From contig JAKOGI010000082.1 of the NCBI GenBank assembly GCA_029747015.1, positions 1-64,000 on the forward strand: a stretch of DNA of 64,000 nt, in the 5' to 3' direction. Positions 22,406-34,807 of this stretch are shown here, piece after piece. The DNA is from Carnegiea gigantea. Taxonomy: Eukaryota; Streptophyta; Magnoliopsida; Caryophyllales; Cactaceae. Below the pieces are notes generated by a model that was not told the origin of the DNA, did no database searches, and saw only the letters and a program-made list of their open reading frames with translations. Both the position numbers and the translations under genes were made by a program. Positions within the stretch are counted from its first letter, which is position 1. Each line of letters starts with the position of its first letter.

Positions 22406-24940
22406 TCATAAACCAATATGCCTTGATTTACCATTATATACATTACTATATACCTTAGCCAAAACAGCTGCACTATCACACCGAATAGAAATTGGTGACA
22501 TAGGTTTTGGCCACAAAGGCATCTCATATAACAAATTTCTTAACCATTCAACTTCTTTGCAAGCTGATCCCAATACTACAAACTCAGCAGCCATTGTTGA
22601 ATCTGCTATGCACGTTTGTTTCTTTGATCCCCAAGCTATTGCACCCCTACCAAGAGTGTATAACCACCCACTAGTAGAGGAATAATCTTCACTATTTGTT
22701 ATACAACTAGCATCTGTGAAACCTTCCAATGCTGGTGCATAACCACAATAGTGTAAACCATATTCTATAGTGGTTTTAAGGTATTTTAATACCCTTCGCA
22801 CTGCATGCCAATGCGTGTGCCCTGGATTACAGGTATATTGACTTAGCTTTCCAACCGCAAAAGCTATATCCGATCTAGTGCATGTCATAACATACATAAG
22901 ACAACCAATTGCCTTTGAGTATTCCAGTTGAGCTTCTGGATTACCTTCATTCTTTTCCAATCTCAAGTTCATACCAAAAGGTGTATGTACTAGTTTGCAA
23001 TCATAATTCTTAAACTTTCTTAACACTTTTTTTATGTAATGAGATTGAGACAAGACTAGCGAGTCATTATGCCTAGTAATCTTAACACCTAAGATTACAT
23101 GGGCTTTGCCTAAGTCTTTCATATCAAAATTTTGTGACAAAAATCTTTTAATACTCTTAACTTGCTCAAAATCAGTACCAAAAATTAACATGTCATCCAC
23201 ATACACGCATATGCCTACTCCTTTGTAACCATTGAACTTGGCATACACACACTTGTCAGCATTGTTTATGAAAAATCCATTCTTCAAAACAACGTCATCA
23301 AACTTTTGATGCCATTGTTTCAGGGCTTGCTTAAGTCCATATAAGAACTTAACTAACTTACAAATCTTGTGCTCTTGATCGGGCACAACAAACCCTTCAG
23401 GTTGTCTCATGTACACCTCTTCATCTAGATCACCATTTAAGAATGCCGTTTTGACATCTATTTAGTGAATCACTAGATTATGAATTGAGGCTAATGCTAG
23501 TAACAACCTAATTATCGAAATCCTAGTAACCGGGGCATAAGTATCGAAATAATCAATTCCTTCCTTTTGATTATTTCCCTTGGCTACAAGTCTTGCCTTA
23601 AACTTAAGAATTGAACCATCAACGTTCTTCTTAATTTTAAACACCCATTTATAGCCAATAAGTTTGCACCCCGGGGGTAAATCGGTAAGTTTTCAAGTTT
23701 CATTTCCCATGATTGAAGCAATTTCATCATCAATAGCCTCTTTCCAAAAAGAAGCCTTGGATGAAGACATAGCTTCCTTATAGGTTTGAGGATCCGATTC
23801 CATATTATAACAATACAGAATGCACCTGGTGACTGATTCCCTGGATCCTTCTACAAGATAAACAAAGAAATTATTTCCAAAATCTTTAGATTTTCTCGCT
23901 CTTTTACTTCTCCTAAGTTCAGAAACATCATTATTCTCAACATTGTCATGTTGAATATCTTGTACTTCATTTTGTTCCTTTTCAGAATGATTAAGTTCTG
24001 CATTTCTAGGTTTAGGAATAGATGAAAATCTTTTTTTACCAAAAATAGCATCCCTAGATTCTATCACAGTATTAACTGAGGTAAATTCATTAGGTTCAAT
24101 AACCATAAACCTATAAGTCTTACTATGTAAAGCATATCCAATAAAGATACAACCAATTTCCCTTTCACGTAATTTCTTTCTTTTAGGCTTGGGAACCCTA
24201 ACTATTGCTCTACAACCCCAAACTCTTAAATGCCTAAAGTTTGGTTTTCTTTTGTTCCAAAATTCATAAGGAGTAGTCTTACTTCTTTTATTTAGAACTT
24301 TATTTAAAATGTAGCAAGCCATTAATAAGGCTTCACCCCAAAATCCAGGTCTTAATCCCGAGTTGTATAATATAGCATTAATCATATCGGTTAGAACCCT
24401 ATTTTTCCTTTCGACCACACCATATTGTTGTGGGGTATATGGTGCTGTGACTTCATGCACAATTCCGGTGGATTCAAAATAAGGACTATAATACTCTCCA
24501 CCTCTATCGGACCTTAGGCACTTTAAGAATTTCTCACAATGAAGTTCAACTTCATTCTTGTAAATTTTAAATTTCTCAAGTGCCTCATTCTTAGAACTTA
24601 GTAAATACACATAACAATATCTAGAATAGTCATCTATAAATGTGATAAAATATCTTTTACCACTTAATGTTAATTGACCATTCATCTCACATATGTCACT
24701 ATGTTCTACGTCTAGGATATTAGAAGATCTTTGAACATTAGGAAAAGGTTTTCTAGTGATTTTAGTCAACATACAAGTTGTGCACTTTTCACCACTAACA
24801 TTCATATTTGGTATTAAGTTAAGCTTAACCATGTCATTCATTCGTTTGAAATGCACATGGTCTAATCTAAAATGCAATAAGTAAAAAGAATCACAAACAT
24901 AAGTAATGACATTCTTATTATTAGTAATGCTAACTTAAAC
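22406..24940 (-). pseudogene. Degenerate copia integrase, reverse transcriptase and RNase H
   Basis: Minus-strand pieces run in the order integrase (about 24940-23693), start of reverse transcriptase (23644-23462), reverse transcriptase core and RNase H (23416-22406). Landmarks are the integrase-type zinc-binding region and a DDY...E-like core, then VYVDDMLIFG as the reverse-transcriptase catalytic motif, and a copia-type RNase H ending in ADSTMAAEFVVL. The frame is broken by in-frame stop codons near 23693, 23462 and 22406. A one-base shift near 24931 separates it from gag-protease. Each stop fits a single C-to-T or G-to-A change. A complete element would carry one uninterrupted polyprotein, so this copy cannot move by itself. 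Confidence 0.88.
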
Positions 24941-26124
24941 ATACCATCATACAAATAACATTTTCCTGCAAACACCCCACCCTTAGAAAGTACAAACTTA
25001 TCAGCCTCAAACACCATCTTAAAGCCAAAACGAGTTAAAATACTACCCGATACAAGATTCCTCCGGATTTTCGGAACATGATACACATCATTCAAAGCTA
25101 AAGATTTCCCGAAGGTAAATTCTAATACTACACTTCCTTTGCCTAGGACTTGTGCCGTTGAAGAATTCCCTATGTAGAGAGGTGCACCATCTTCCACTGG
25201 CTCATAGGTCTTGAATAAGGCCTTGTCCTTACAAACATGTCTTGTAGCATCAGAGTCAACGCACCAAGAATCATCATCTTGGATCATGTTAACCTCGGAA
25301 ATCATGGTAGCAAAATTCTCCTTCCCCTTAGATTTGGACTTTTTAGGGACCATCTTCTTTTTCTTCTTTGGGTTAGAACAATCACGTTTCAAGTGACCAG
25401 GACTTCCACAATCCCAACAAACAGGCTTCTTCTTTTTATAATCTTTCTTTTTATCAAATTTCCTCTTCTTAGAATGACCATCTTCCACCAGATTAACACT
25501 AGAGAAAAGTTTAGTGTTCTCTTGCTTAGGAAATTCCTCTTCAATTCGAAGAAAATTGGCCAATTCCTCAAAAGAGAGATCCTCTTTTTTATGTTTAAGA
25601 CTATGTTTAAAATCTTTCCAAGAAGGCGGGAGTTTATCTATCATACTAGAAACTATAATAGGTTCATCCATATTCATATTATGTATTTTGAAGTGACCTA
25701 AGATTCTCTCAAGTTCATTAAATTGTTCCATTATTGACCGATCATCCCTCATTACATATCCATTAAAGTGACTTACTAGAAATTTCTTACTTGTAGCATC
25801 CTCTTTCATGTACCTTGCCTCCAAGACATCCCACAACTCCTTTGCATATGGCATTGCTTGATATGTGTCAAACAAAGGATCTGACACGCTATTGAGAATA
25901 TGACCACGATATATGTAGTCATCATTCTCCCACTTGGCACGGACATGCATTTGATCAACGGTCTCATTTTCTTGCTCTAGAATTGGTAGAGTGTTGAGGA
26001 CATATGCTGCCTTCAATGTAGTAAGAAGAAAATGGATCTTCTTCTGCCAACGCCTAAAGTTGCCTCCATCGAACCTCACTAATTTGACAAAATTAGTGGC
26101 TAAGTCTCGAAGTGAAGAAGCCAT
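24941..26124 (-). pseudogene. Copia gag and protease part of the polyprotein
   Basis: The minus-strand reading frame starts at the ATG at 26124, only 24 bp inside the 5' LTR. It encodes a gag domain of the common plant copia type, a zinc knuckle CWDCGSPGHLKRDC (CX2CX4HX4C) and a Lys-rich tail. The retroviral-type protease region follows, with WCVDSDATRHVC in place of the usual Asp-Ser-Gly active site; this Gly-to-Asp change should inactivate the protease. The frame shifts near 24931, before the integrase. It may have been translated in the past. Confidence 0.88.
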
Positions 26125-26148
26125 TGGAATAAAGTAAAACCTTTAGAT

Positions 26149-26648
26149 TGTTAGAGATGTGGTACAAAGGTTCGAAATTAGGACTACTCCGAGATCTCTA
26201 GGCAGGATAAATATCACCTCTCCTAGAAGTTTTACTCACCCGACATGCAACGGGTATTCCCAAATAAACCTTTGAGATACAAAGAGGTCTCCGCTATCCA
26301 AATGTTGCACTCACTTGGATAGGCACTAGTGCTTTAGGATATAACAGAAATTCAGAGAGATTGCTTTATTGGAATAATTTTTGAATATCCAAACCATACT
26401 TAGTCATCTCCTATTTATAGAGAACTAAGAGAACTAAGTGCCTTTTCAAGAGAGAGGCATCTTTTCATAAAAAGAAGCATCTTTTCATAAGATGAATTTT
26501 TAACCATTAGATTTAATCTTAATGACTATAACTGAAGAGATGCATAGAAAATTAGTTAATTGGATTTACTAATTATATTTTTTTTCAAAGCAAAAAATAT
26601 AATTAATTTGTTGTGCCTTTTCCATTTTTTATTGGAAATATTCCAACA
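26149..26648 (-). repeat. 5' LTR of copia element
   Basis: 500 bp, TG...CA bounded on the minus strand. It contains a TATA-like TCTATAAATAG at about 26411-26420 (minus strand) that could be the promoter, and a short tandem of AGAGAACTAA absent from the other LTR. The sequence just inside it (ATCTAAAGGTTTTACTTT on the minus strand) does not resemble the initiator-Met tRNA primer site found in most plant copia elements. Confidence 0.92.
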
Positions 26649-26653
26649 CTTAA
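26649..26653. repeat. Target site duplication of the copia element (right)
   Basis: CTTAA, identical to 21088-21092. Confidence 0.9.
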
Positions 26654-27719
26654 ACTCACAGCAAATGATTCATGGTACTTTCTAGTTGTAAAACTGCACT
26701 GATAATTGTAGGGATCGATCAATGATGCCAAACTGGAGTAGAATCGCGATTAACTTGAACCCATCATCTAGAAGTTCATAGAAATATCTTGTTGCAGTTA
26801 TGCTCATTATAAGTAATGCCCATGAACATCTGAATGCAAGTGCTAACAATGCTCATCCTGTTTTAAAAGCGCTTTCAGATGATAGTCAACAATGCCAACA
26901 GAGCCGAGCAAGGCCCAGGAGCTATAGTTCCTTCTGGCTGTTATCAGTAGAATCAGGTCTGGCAGCGTGCGATTCGATTGTGTATTGTCTCTGCAAATCC
27001 TTCAGCTTCTCCAACAATTCCCGGAATGTCAGGCACTGTTCAGGCTCACTGCATTGTGCATGAAAGTGCATATAGTGTCTAACTCCAATAAGCCAAGGTA
27101 GAGTTGGATGTACGCAATCTTATCATGGAATTGCATTCTGGAGAGATGTTTCCTGAAGTCCTAGATTTGAAAGGCATTGATAACCTACTATTTCACAACA
27201 AAAGTAGCTGGAGACAATGTAAGGAGACATTTTCCTCTAGACCACCATGGTCCCAGGCTAAACAAGTAACAGAGATATAGGTTTTTCGGCCAAAAGTGAA
27301 TCATGAGAGTCAATCAGCTTACTTGAGACATGCATGCAATTTGTGTCATGTTATCGTCCTGTGTTAGCTTCTCCTAGGAATGGAAAAGTCTACCTAATTG
27401 ATATACATAGTGCTTGGAATACGAAAATGAGTTGTTATCTCATGTTGATTGTAAAAAAGAGACTAATAATGATAGTGATATGCTAAAGTAGTTAATACGA
27501 ACACTAAAGTAAACGCATAGGAACATGAGTTATGCCTTGCCTAAGATACCTGAAAGAGTTCGACTGAGCCAGGCGAGGCTTTATGAGAATCCGAGCTAAG
27601 CTTTGACCCAAACGAGCTCGAGGATTCACTCAGCTGACTCCATCCCTTTACAACCCTATTTATATCAATGCTTGACCATGTACATAGAATCAATAGCATC
27701 CAGAGAAAGAAGCACCTGT
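26654..27719 (-). pseudogene. Duplicated 3' end of the PAS-Raf kinase gene (fragment)
   Basis: The segment aligns with the 3' flank, last exon and last intron of the kinase gene at about 8040-9107. The last-exon copy (about 26918-27053, minus strand) still reads [24 protein letters not shown] and ends in a stop. The Arg-Gln-Arg-Pro stretch of kinase subdomain XI has been changed (EPRQRPT to EPEQCLT). Similarity ends at AGCACCTGT near 27719, exactly at the end of the preceding exon, so no upstream kinase sequence was carried over. The fragment cannot make a kinase. The copia insertion at 21093-26648 separates it from its own left end. Confidence 0.85.
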
Positions 27720-28861
27720 GCCCGAGAGTATTTGAAAGCAATTATGATATATACATGGATACCCCAAGAGTATTTGAAATAGAAGTGCTTTTTTTTTTCC
27801 CCTGATCAAAATTTTGATTTTCATTATAAAATCTTCCTTTTCATCTTAAAGAAATAAAAACATTAGAATGAATCAATGAAGGGCTCGTTCTTTTGGATTA
27901 GACTATGGCAAACCTAAATATTTGCAACCCCAGAAACAAACAGAGGCTTGGGAGAATTGAGAGGGGGCGACCGTATTAGTTTCAATTGTTCTTGAAGACA
28001 AGGCAAACAACTGTTTTTTTTTTTTTGGTTAATTGTTTGCTTTAATAGTTTGTGTTAACTATTTACGTTAGTTGTTTCAAGAAAAAAAATGTTTGATAAA
28101 ATTAATAATTTATGACAAGGTTGTTACATAAAAATTAATACCCAAAAAGCTAATTCCTAAAGGCTAGTAGTTTTAGCTTTTGCAATTAGCTTTTTGGACC
28201 TAAACAACTTTTCCAAAAAGTTAATTCACCAAAGATTCACTTGGTGATCAAAGATGACTTTTTCAGGATTGACTTTTTTTAAGGTTTTGTGTAACTAATA
28301 ATATGTTTTGGAGTTACTTTTTAATTCAGAGGTGAGTACTAGTTCATCCAACAGTGACGTTTATTACAGTCACCCCTCAATGCATTGTTGCTCACCCCTG
28401 TCATTATTAATAGTCACTATGAAAACATCCGTCTCACAATATATTTTATGTAAAATGGTCTCACACAAAACTTACTAGTCAATTTGAGTCCAAAAGACTC
28501 TTTTTGCCTGAAGAGTTCTCCAAAAACCTATTAGCCAGAGACACAACGAACATAAAGCATGTCATTAATAGCGGGCTTTTAGATTATATTTTTGAAAAAA
28601 CCCACAATACCAGTTGTGTACCACAATTCAGCCCAACCGGCACGAAGGCCTGATGTATTTCGTCAAATCTCAACAAGCATAGCTCATACTAGTTTACCTC
28701 ATGGAGCAGAGTAACTAAGCGCACAGCTCCAGCCCAAACTGTCATCGCATGGGAAGATCCGAAAACAACATAATGCAGGGAAGACACAAAAACAACAGCT
28801 ACTGTTTCACGGCATGTACATTTTGTGGGTGTAAGTTGGGTTGGATTCTAATATTACCCAA
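27720..28861. other. Intergenic, downstream of the phytochrome gene
   Basis: No gene seen. The part nearest 28861 is probably the phytochrome 3' UTR. About 28015-28220 contains a fragment (GTTGTTTCAAGAAAAAAAATG ... AGCTTTTTGG) related in inverse orientation to the MITE-like sequence in kinase intron 1. Confidence 0.5.
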
Positions 28862-31800
28862 CTAGTCAATAGACATGGTTCCCGACCTCCAAGGCATATG
28901 GAGCTCGAGGATGACGAGGAAGTAACTTCTTTCTGACTCTCTCATATAGTGAACTTCACCATTCATAAGCTTTAGGATGTTCCTGCACATGCGCAGTCCA
29001 AGGCCTTCTTGAGTTGACCATTTAGTGCTGTTAAACATGTCTCCAACCAAACTTGGAGGAAGGCCTTCACCAGGGGAAACCAACCTTTCAGTTACAAATA
29101 ACAGGAATCAGATATAATCAGAATTAGTCCTTGGTGATATGCTATGAAATAATGGGAATCAAATAACAACTACGATGAAATGCTATGTATCATACACTGC
29201 TAAAAGAGGGCCAAGCCAAGGGGACCCCATTTTACCCTCCTTTTTTGTACGAATAACATACCTATCTAGGGTCTGGAAGAACTTAACGATATTTCTGACT
29301 TCAACTTTCTTCCAAACAGGTTTGACTTCAATTTCAAAACATATTCTCATCAAGGTTCCACAAATCATTTCAGCAGCAACATTCAAATTCAAAGTTGACC
29401 AAGTACGGTTGACAATCAGTTAATTTGACTCACAGAACGTAACAAGCTAGTCATTCTGAGTTTACTACAACAATGCAATTTGCTGGAACTCGTTTAGTAT
29501 CATGGTACTCAGAAGTATGCCAAACAGACAATCAGTCATGGTTTGCTGCACATTGTAGAAGAGAAATCTTCCAATCAAATTACTGGAAGCACTATTTTGG
29601 TTGTGACTATGCACTCAATAGGGAAGAAATGAAATCAGAGAACAAATATTGGAAATGCTAACTTACATTGATAGTATATTTCAGCCAAATCAGCAACCAG
29701 ATTCATATGAATTAAGGGACAGACATGTAGACAAACTACTTCGAATTACAAGTGATTCTCCACAAGACTGTTAAAATGGTTTCACGAGACTGTTAAAATG
29801 GTTTCGAAAGGTTCTGAAGTTTCTGGACGTTTTCAGTCACCGGTTATCAAATGTCCTGAGGGAACCTAAAAAAGACTGTTAACTAGATTCACATCCAGGA
29901 CAGGCGTGCAGACTGACTACATCAGTGTCCTCCGCACTCAATTGAACAGGCACATTGTCTTCTATGCTGAATCATTATAAGAAAATTATGCAGCAACAAA
30001 CGGTCATAAATATCAAGCATACCTAAATTCAATGTAAACAATGCTTTTGTCATCGGAAACATCCTTCAGCCTTGGTCGAACATGAATCTCTACCCAGCCA
30101 TCAGGAGACGGTGCATAACGAACCACATTCGTCAAAAATGCTGCCAAGATCTGTTGAATTCTGACTTGATCCCCAACGACATCCAGAGATTCTATTTCTT
30201 CCGGGATATCCCTAATCAATTCTAAACCTTTTTCCTGAACCCATATCATTGTCTGGCTCACAACCGCATTAACAACACTTCCTAGCATGAACTCAACCTT
30301 CTCAAGCTCCAGCGAGCTACCAAGTGCAAACATAGGATATCTGGGAATCAATATAAGAAGTCATAAATTTATAGAAGGAAATTTAACAATAAATCCATAG
30401 AAAGAGAGTGGGAATATTGAATCACAGTAACCAACTTCCATGCAATATTACATATAAGATAGTACCATCCAAATCCAAATCTAATACCCCAAAACTCCCG
30501 CCACCAGGCGGGGAAAGGGGAAGGTCTGATGTAGCAGCCTTATCCCTAAATTGCAAAAATTACAGAGCGACTGGTTCCGTTGGAACCCTATATTTAAAAA
30601 CCGTAAACTACTACTCCATAGAAACGGAGCAGGTAAAGTTTAGAGAGATATTTTGCTTTAGTCCGCTATAATTCAAGCTGAAAAAATAGTCCAAACTTGC
30701 CTTTTTCAGCTATGCAGATTATGGACAAATATAAGATGGTACCATGATGCAAGAACATTAGAAGGTAGTGTCAATGTAAGGTCCCTTTCTTGCATACCTA
30801 CGAACAACCAGATGCTTAGCAGCAGCATAACCACTAATCCAATGTCAGTTGATCACTCATGAATTATAAACAAGACAACTCAAGATATTCATTTTCCTAA
30901 ATATGATCAGTTGATCACAGAACCTAAATTATAAGAACCTACCTGTCATCATTGTTTTCCAGATGAACATCTCCCACAACCTTCCGAATTTGTTTCTCGC
31001 AAGCTCTGCTTGTGTCAATGAACTGCTTCTGATCTTCAGTTAAATCCATAGCTTCCAGAAGAGAATTAGAAAAGCGTATCCCATTTAGTGGATTTTTTAT
31101 TTCTTGACATATATAGGTCAATTCTTTCATCCCTTCAAAGCACTTTTTCTCCTGTTGTCTCTGAACATCCAATGCTTGTTGCAATTCAGGGCTAGCTATC
31201 TGTAAGAAACAGAAGGCTCCAATAATATGGCCATTCATATGGACTCTCTTATTTGCAGTCAAGAGAGCTTGCACAAATTTTCCATTGCGACCATAAAAAG
31301 AAAATGGAACTTTATCGCTATCCTGCCCTCCAATTGCATTGTGCAAAACAATCATGAATTTGGTCAGAGCATCTTGACCCTTAAGCTGACAACACATACC
31401 AAAAATCTCACTAACCAACATTTTTCCCACTATTTCCTGTCTGCTCCAACCACTGCACTTCTGCATGGCTAAGTTCCACTCAATGCAGCATGCATTCTCA
31501 TCTGAAGCAAATATTGGAGGAATCAAAGGATTTGGGCTGTGAACGATAGCCCTGTAATCACCCTGTATATTAATGAATTTATCCATCACAATTTTCTGAC
31601 TTGTGACATCTTGGCCAACACAACATACTCCAACTATATTGTTTAAGTGGTCTTTGCTGGAGCAAGCATTGACCATTATGTAAATGGCTTTATCTCCCTG
31701 ATCTGAGCCAGATGTTTTGAACTTTATCTCCACATTTTTATCTTCTTCACCTGCATTATCAAGTTCACCAAAATTGCATTATTGTCGAGTGGTTAAAGCA

Positions 31801-34800
31801 TTGAAGAATGCCAACCCAGAAAAGAACGCTCATGCCAGGACTAAAAATGTGCTTGCAGCAGATGCATCAGAAACTAAGTTGGAATATTACTGTGCAATTG
31901 TCACTCTTAGCTTTTCACATCGTGCACAATATGTTTCCCACTGTTATTTGTGTTTGCAGTTGCTTGTTTCTTCGATCCTCAATTCATGCTATTTGGACAT
32001 GATTTTCTTTTCCTTTTTCTCTAGGCCTCACACAGGGAAGTGATGGAAACATAGAGACACAGGATCACCATGACGATGACACATTTCCCCAACATGGGGG
32101 GGGGGGGGTTGTGTCCCAACTCCCAAGATTGACCTTGCGGCCTCTTAGTTGGAAGGAGCTCCTGATGCCATCAACCCCAGGGTCAGGGAATGCTTTTGGC
32201 TTCCTTCCATCTTTTTTCGCCAAAGTCTTGTCTCATGGTATACTTGTAACCTAACAGATTGAGTTCTCTGAAGTCTCAAAGAAATGAAACACCTTATTAA
32301 TTCAGTATGAAGCTCTTCAGTTGCTTATGGAAGGCAGGGAATGCTTTTATCTTCCTTCCACATTTTTTTCCCTAGTTTTGTCTCATGGCATACTTGCAAC
32401 CTAACACATTGAGTTCTTTCAGATCTCAAAGAAATGAAACACCCGATTAATCATTATGAAGCTCTTCAGTTGCTTGCTTCACATAATATTGAAACGTTGA
32501 TCTCTTGGGATCATTATTTTATTAGCCTCTATTCCAAGCAATCAATTTGTGTCATTGGTTAACCATCGTCAATGCTCGAATTTGCAATACGAAGAGTTAC
32601 TAAATAGTCATCCAACTTCCCAATATATGAGGATTGACAAAGTACTGTTTCCTGTTTAGATGCATAGATTACCAAGACATGATTGTACTATATATGTTCA
32701 AAGTGATTTTAGATTGAAGCATATTACCGTGTAAAGCATGATTCAAAAGTTCCTGAACAGCTTCTTCAGACTCCTTGTAAATGAGGTCATGGACCAAGGA
32801 TTTACCCATGGCTTCTTCCACAGAAAGACAAGTCAACTCTGCAACTTTTGCATTCCACCCATTTATGCAACCATCAACATCAGTAGCAAAGATTGGTACC
32901 ACTGCAGTTTCAATCAACCTAACCATATCCCTGGCAGCTGCACTCAGTACATTCATCTCTGGCAACTCTAAATCCCCAAAAGGAGGGGTAACAACCGCCT
33001 CGAACTCAGCAGCCTCTGCTTCCTTATATGAGCCTCTCAGAATAAGCTGCAAAGAATGAATTGCGTCCAACTCTACGTTCTCCCATGGCAAACTTCGATT
33101 TTTGATAACTTGCAAAAACAATTTAAAGGAAAAACGTGGAAGCATCCTGTGACCATCATCCTTGTCTTTTGGATGATGTACTGCTCCGCCCCACTTGATT
33201 TCTTTTGCGGCATGAGATCTGAACCAGAAAAGACAATCTGTTTTGGTTATATAAGCAACGGACATGCCACAAACATCTTTAGACAGTGCAGCTGCCCCAG
33301 GATACCCAGCATCAACCAAACTATCTGTGCTCAGACCAGTGGAGTCCCCATGGTGAGTCCACAACCACTCTAGAATATCCTTTATTTGGGCCTCAGTTGG
33401 AGCAACACCTAATGAGTAGTATTTCCCTCGATCGAATAGTGCTGCTCCATCACACTTCACGAGATCCATGATACTAGGTTTCTGAGTAACAATTCCAATG
33501 GGAGAATCTCGCAGAAGCATATCACATAGTAGGGTTTGCGTTTTCAGCATACGTCTCTCCATCATTTGTAACTCCAGCTTCAACTCCATGTTTAGCTGGA
33601 GCCCAAATACCTGCATCAAAAATTCACAAGCATATCGCAGTGGGAAGGGGGTAGACTGAGGAGCGGTGTGATGGCAAACAACCAATCCCCACAACTTCAT
33701 TGCATTCCTGCTTCTTTTACCTCCATCATCACTTCCGTCTATGATCACCGCCATTACCAAAGACGCAATTGATCCCATATTGGCCATATACTGAGCATGG
33801 CATTCATGAGTAGCCCTAAGAGTGGAACCAACCAAAGAAACAGGCTGTTGGAGCCGCTCATCCTGAACCACTTGGACAGGTTTGGCATAACAATCAACAA
33901 TCATCCTAACCCGATTCTGCTTGAACAAAAACCTCGAAGCCTGAGGGATATCGGTGGCAGGATAATGTAACCCCATATAGGGCTCTAAGTCGAACCTCTT
34001 AGACTCAGCCACAACCTCCCCATGCTCATCATCATGAAACTTATATACCATAACACGGTCGTACCCAGTAAGCTCCCTCACACATTGAACCACAGTATTA
34101 CACAAAACCTTAACATCTCCACTAGGTAAAGACTGCAAACATGAAATCGCCCTGACGGCAAGCTTCTGGGATTGGGCCGCCCCAGCAACTGCCAAGGCAC
34201 GGTCCTCATTCTTAGCAGGTTCCAGATCAATAACAATCCCAACATCAATCCTATGCAAAATTCCATAAAAGGGTTTCCCGGAGATCCTAGAATGAATCCA
34301 AAGAGGGTTCAAAAGGCTAATTTCCCTAGTCCCAAATGCCTTTTCCAGCTGAACAATACTTGAGGACATGAAAAGGGTACGAACATCCGTCCCAACGGTC
34401 AAAAATTCATGACCCCCTTCAAAGGTGGGCACAATACGAGGGTTTAAACCCAAAATTTCTTGAGCATTTGCACTATAAGCAATTACCTTAAAATTGGTCT
34501 CATTAACTGTAATCATACACCCAAATGGCTGAATAAGGCCACCTCGTTGGATTTTTGACAAATACGCAGTGATTTCTTGCTCGGGCACATTTTGGGTCTT
34601 GTTTAAAACTGATTGAGAGTAATCAAACGACTTACCCAATGCCCCAGATTGCTCAAATTCTGTGAACAAACGAGCATCCACCCTACACTGGGCAGCCTCT
34701 TTGCTGATAAATTCAGATGGGTTGCTGCTGTTATTGTTGTTGGTGATGTTGTGATTGTTGTTGAGTACGATCCGGGCATTTGATGCTCTTTTTCTTGATG

Positions 34801-34807
34801 GCTTCAT
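28862..34807 (-). CDS. PHYB-like: Phytochrome of the B clade (red/far-red photoreceptor)
   Basis: Four exons, in coding order: 34807-32728, 31750-30943, 30340-30023, 29084-28862, giving 1142 aa. The long first exon and three later ones are the classic plant PHY layout. In order: a short Asn-rich N-terminus, PAS (about 75-190), GAF with YDRVMVY and [14 protein letters not shown], the chromophore Cys336 in [10 protein letters not shown], and PHY with the tongue motif WGGAVHH...PRFSF. Two PAS repeats and the histidine-kinase-related module (GEGLPP...GLGL) follow. The bilin-binding Cys is present. Wording such as [19 protein letters not shown] places it with PHYB/PHYD rather than A, C or E. It lacks the long Gly/Ser-rich start of Arabidopsis PHYB, and residues around the Cys (RAPHGC to RATHEC) are unusual. 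A light-activated regulator of PIF transcription factors in the nucleus (established knowledge). Confidence 0.95.
32185..32480. repeat. ~150-bp tandem duplication in phytochrome intron 1
   Basis: Two adjacent units with a period of about 150 bp share AGGGAATGCTTTT, GTCTCATGG-ATACTTG-AACC, ATCTCAAAGAAATGAAACAC and GAAGCTCTTCAGTTGCTT. The units differ by scattered substitutions. The duplication lies entirely within the intron (31751-32727). Confidence 0.88.

Noticed and set aside
21093..26648. Intact, potentially active retrotransposon
   Set aside because: Several in-frame stops, one frameshift and a changed protease active site, with LTRs about 8% apart.
33790..33815. Phytochrome without chromophore attachment site
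   Set aside because: The first look suggested the RAPHGC motif was missing, but [10 protein letters not shown] retains the Cys at position 336.
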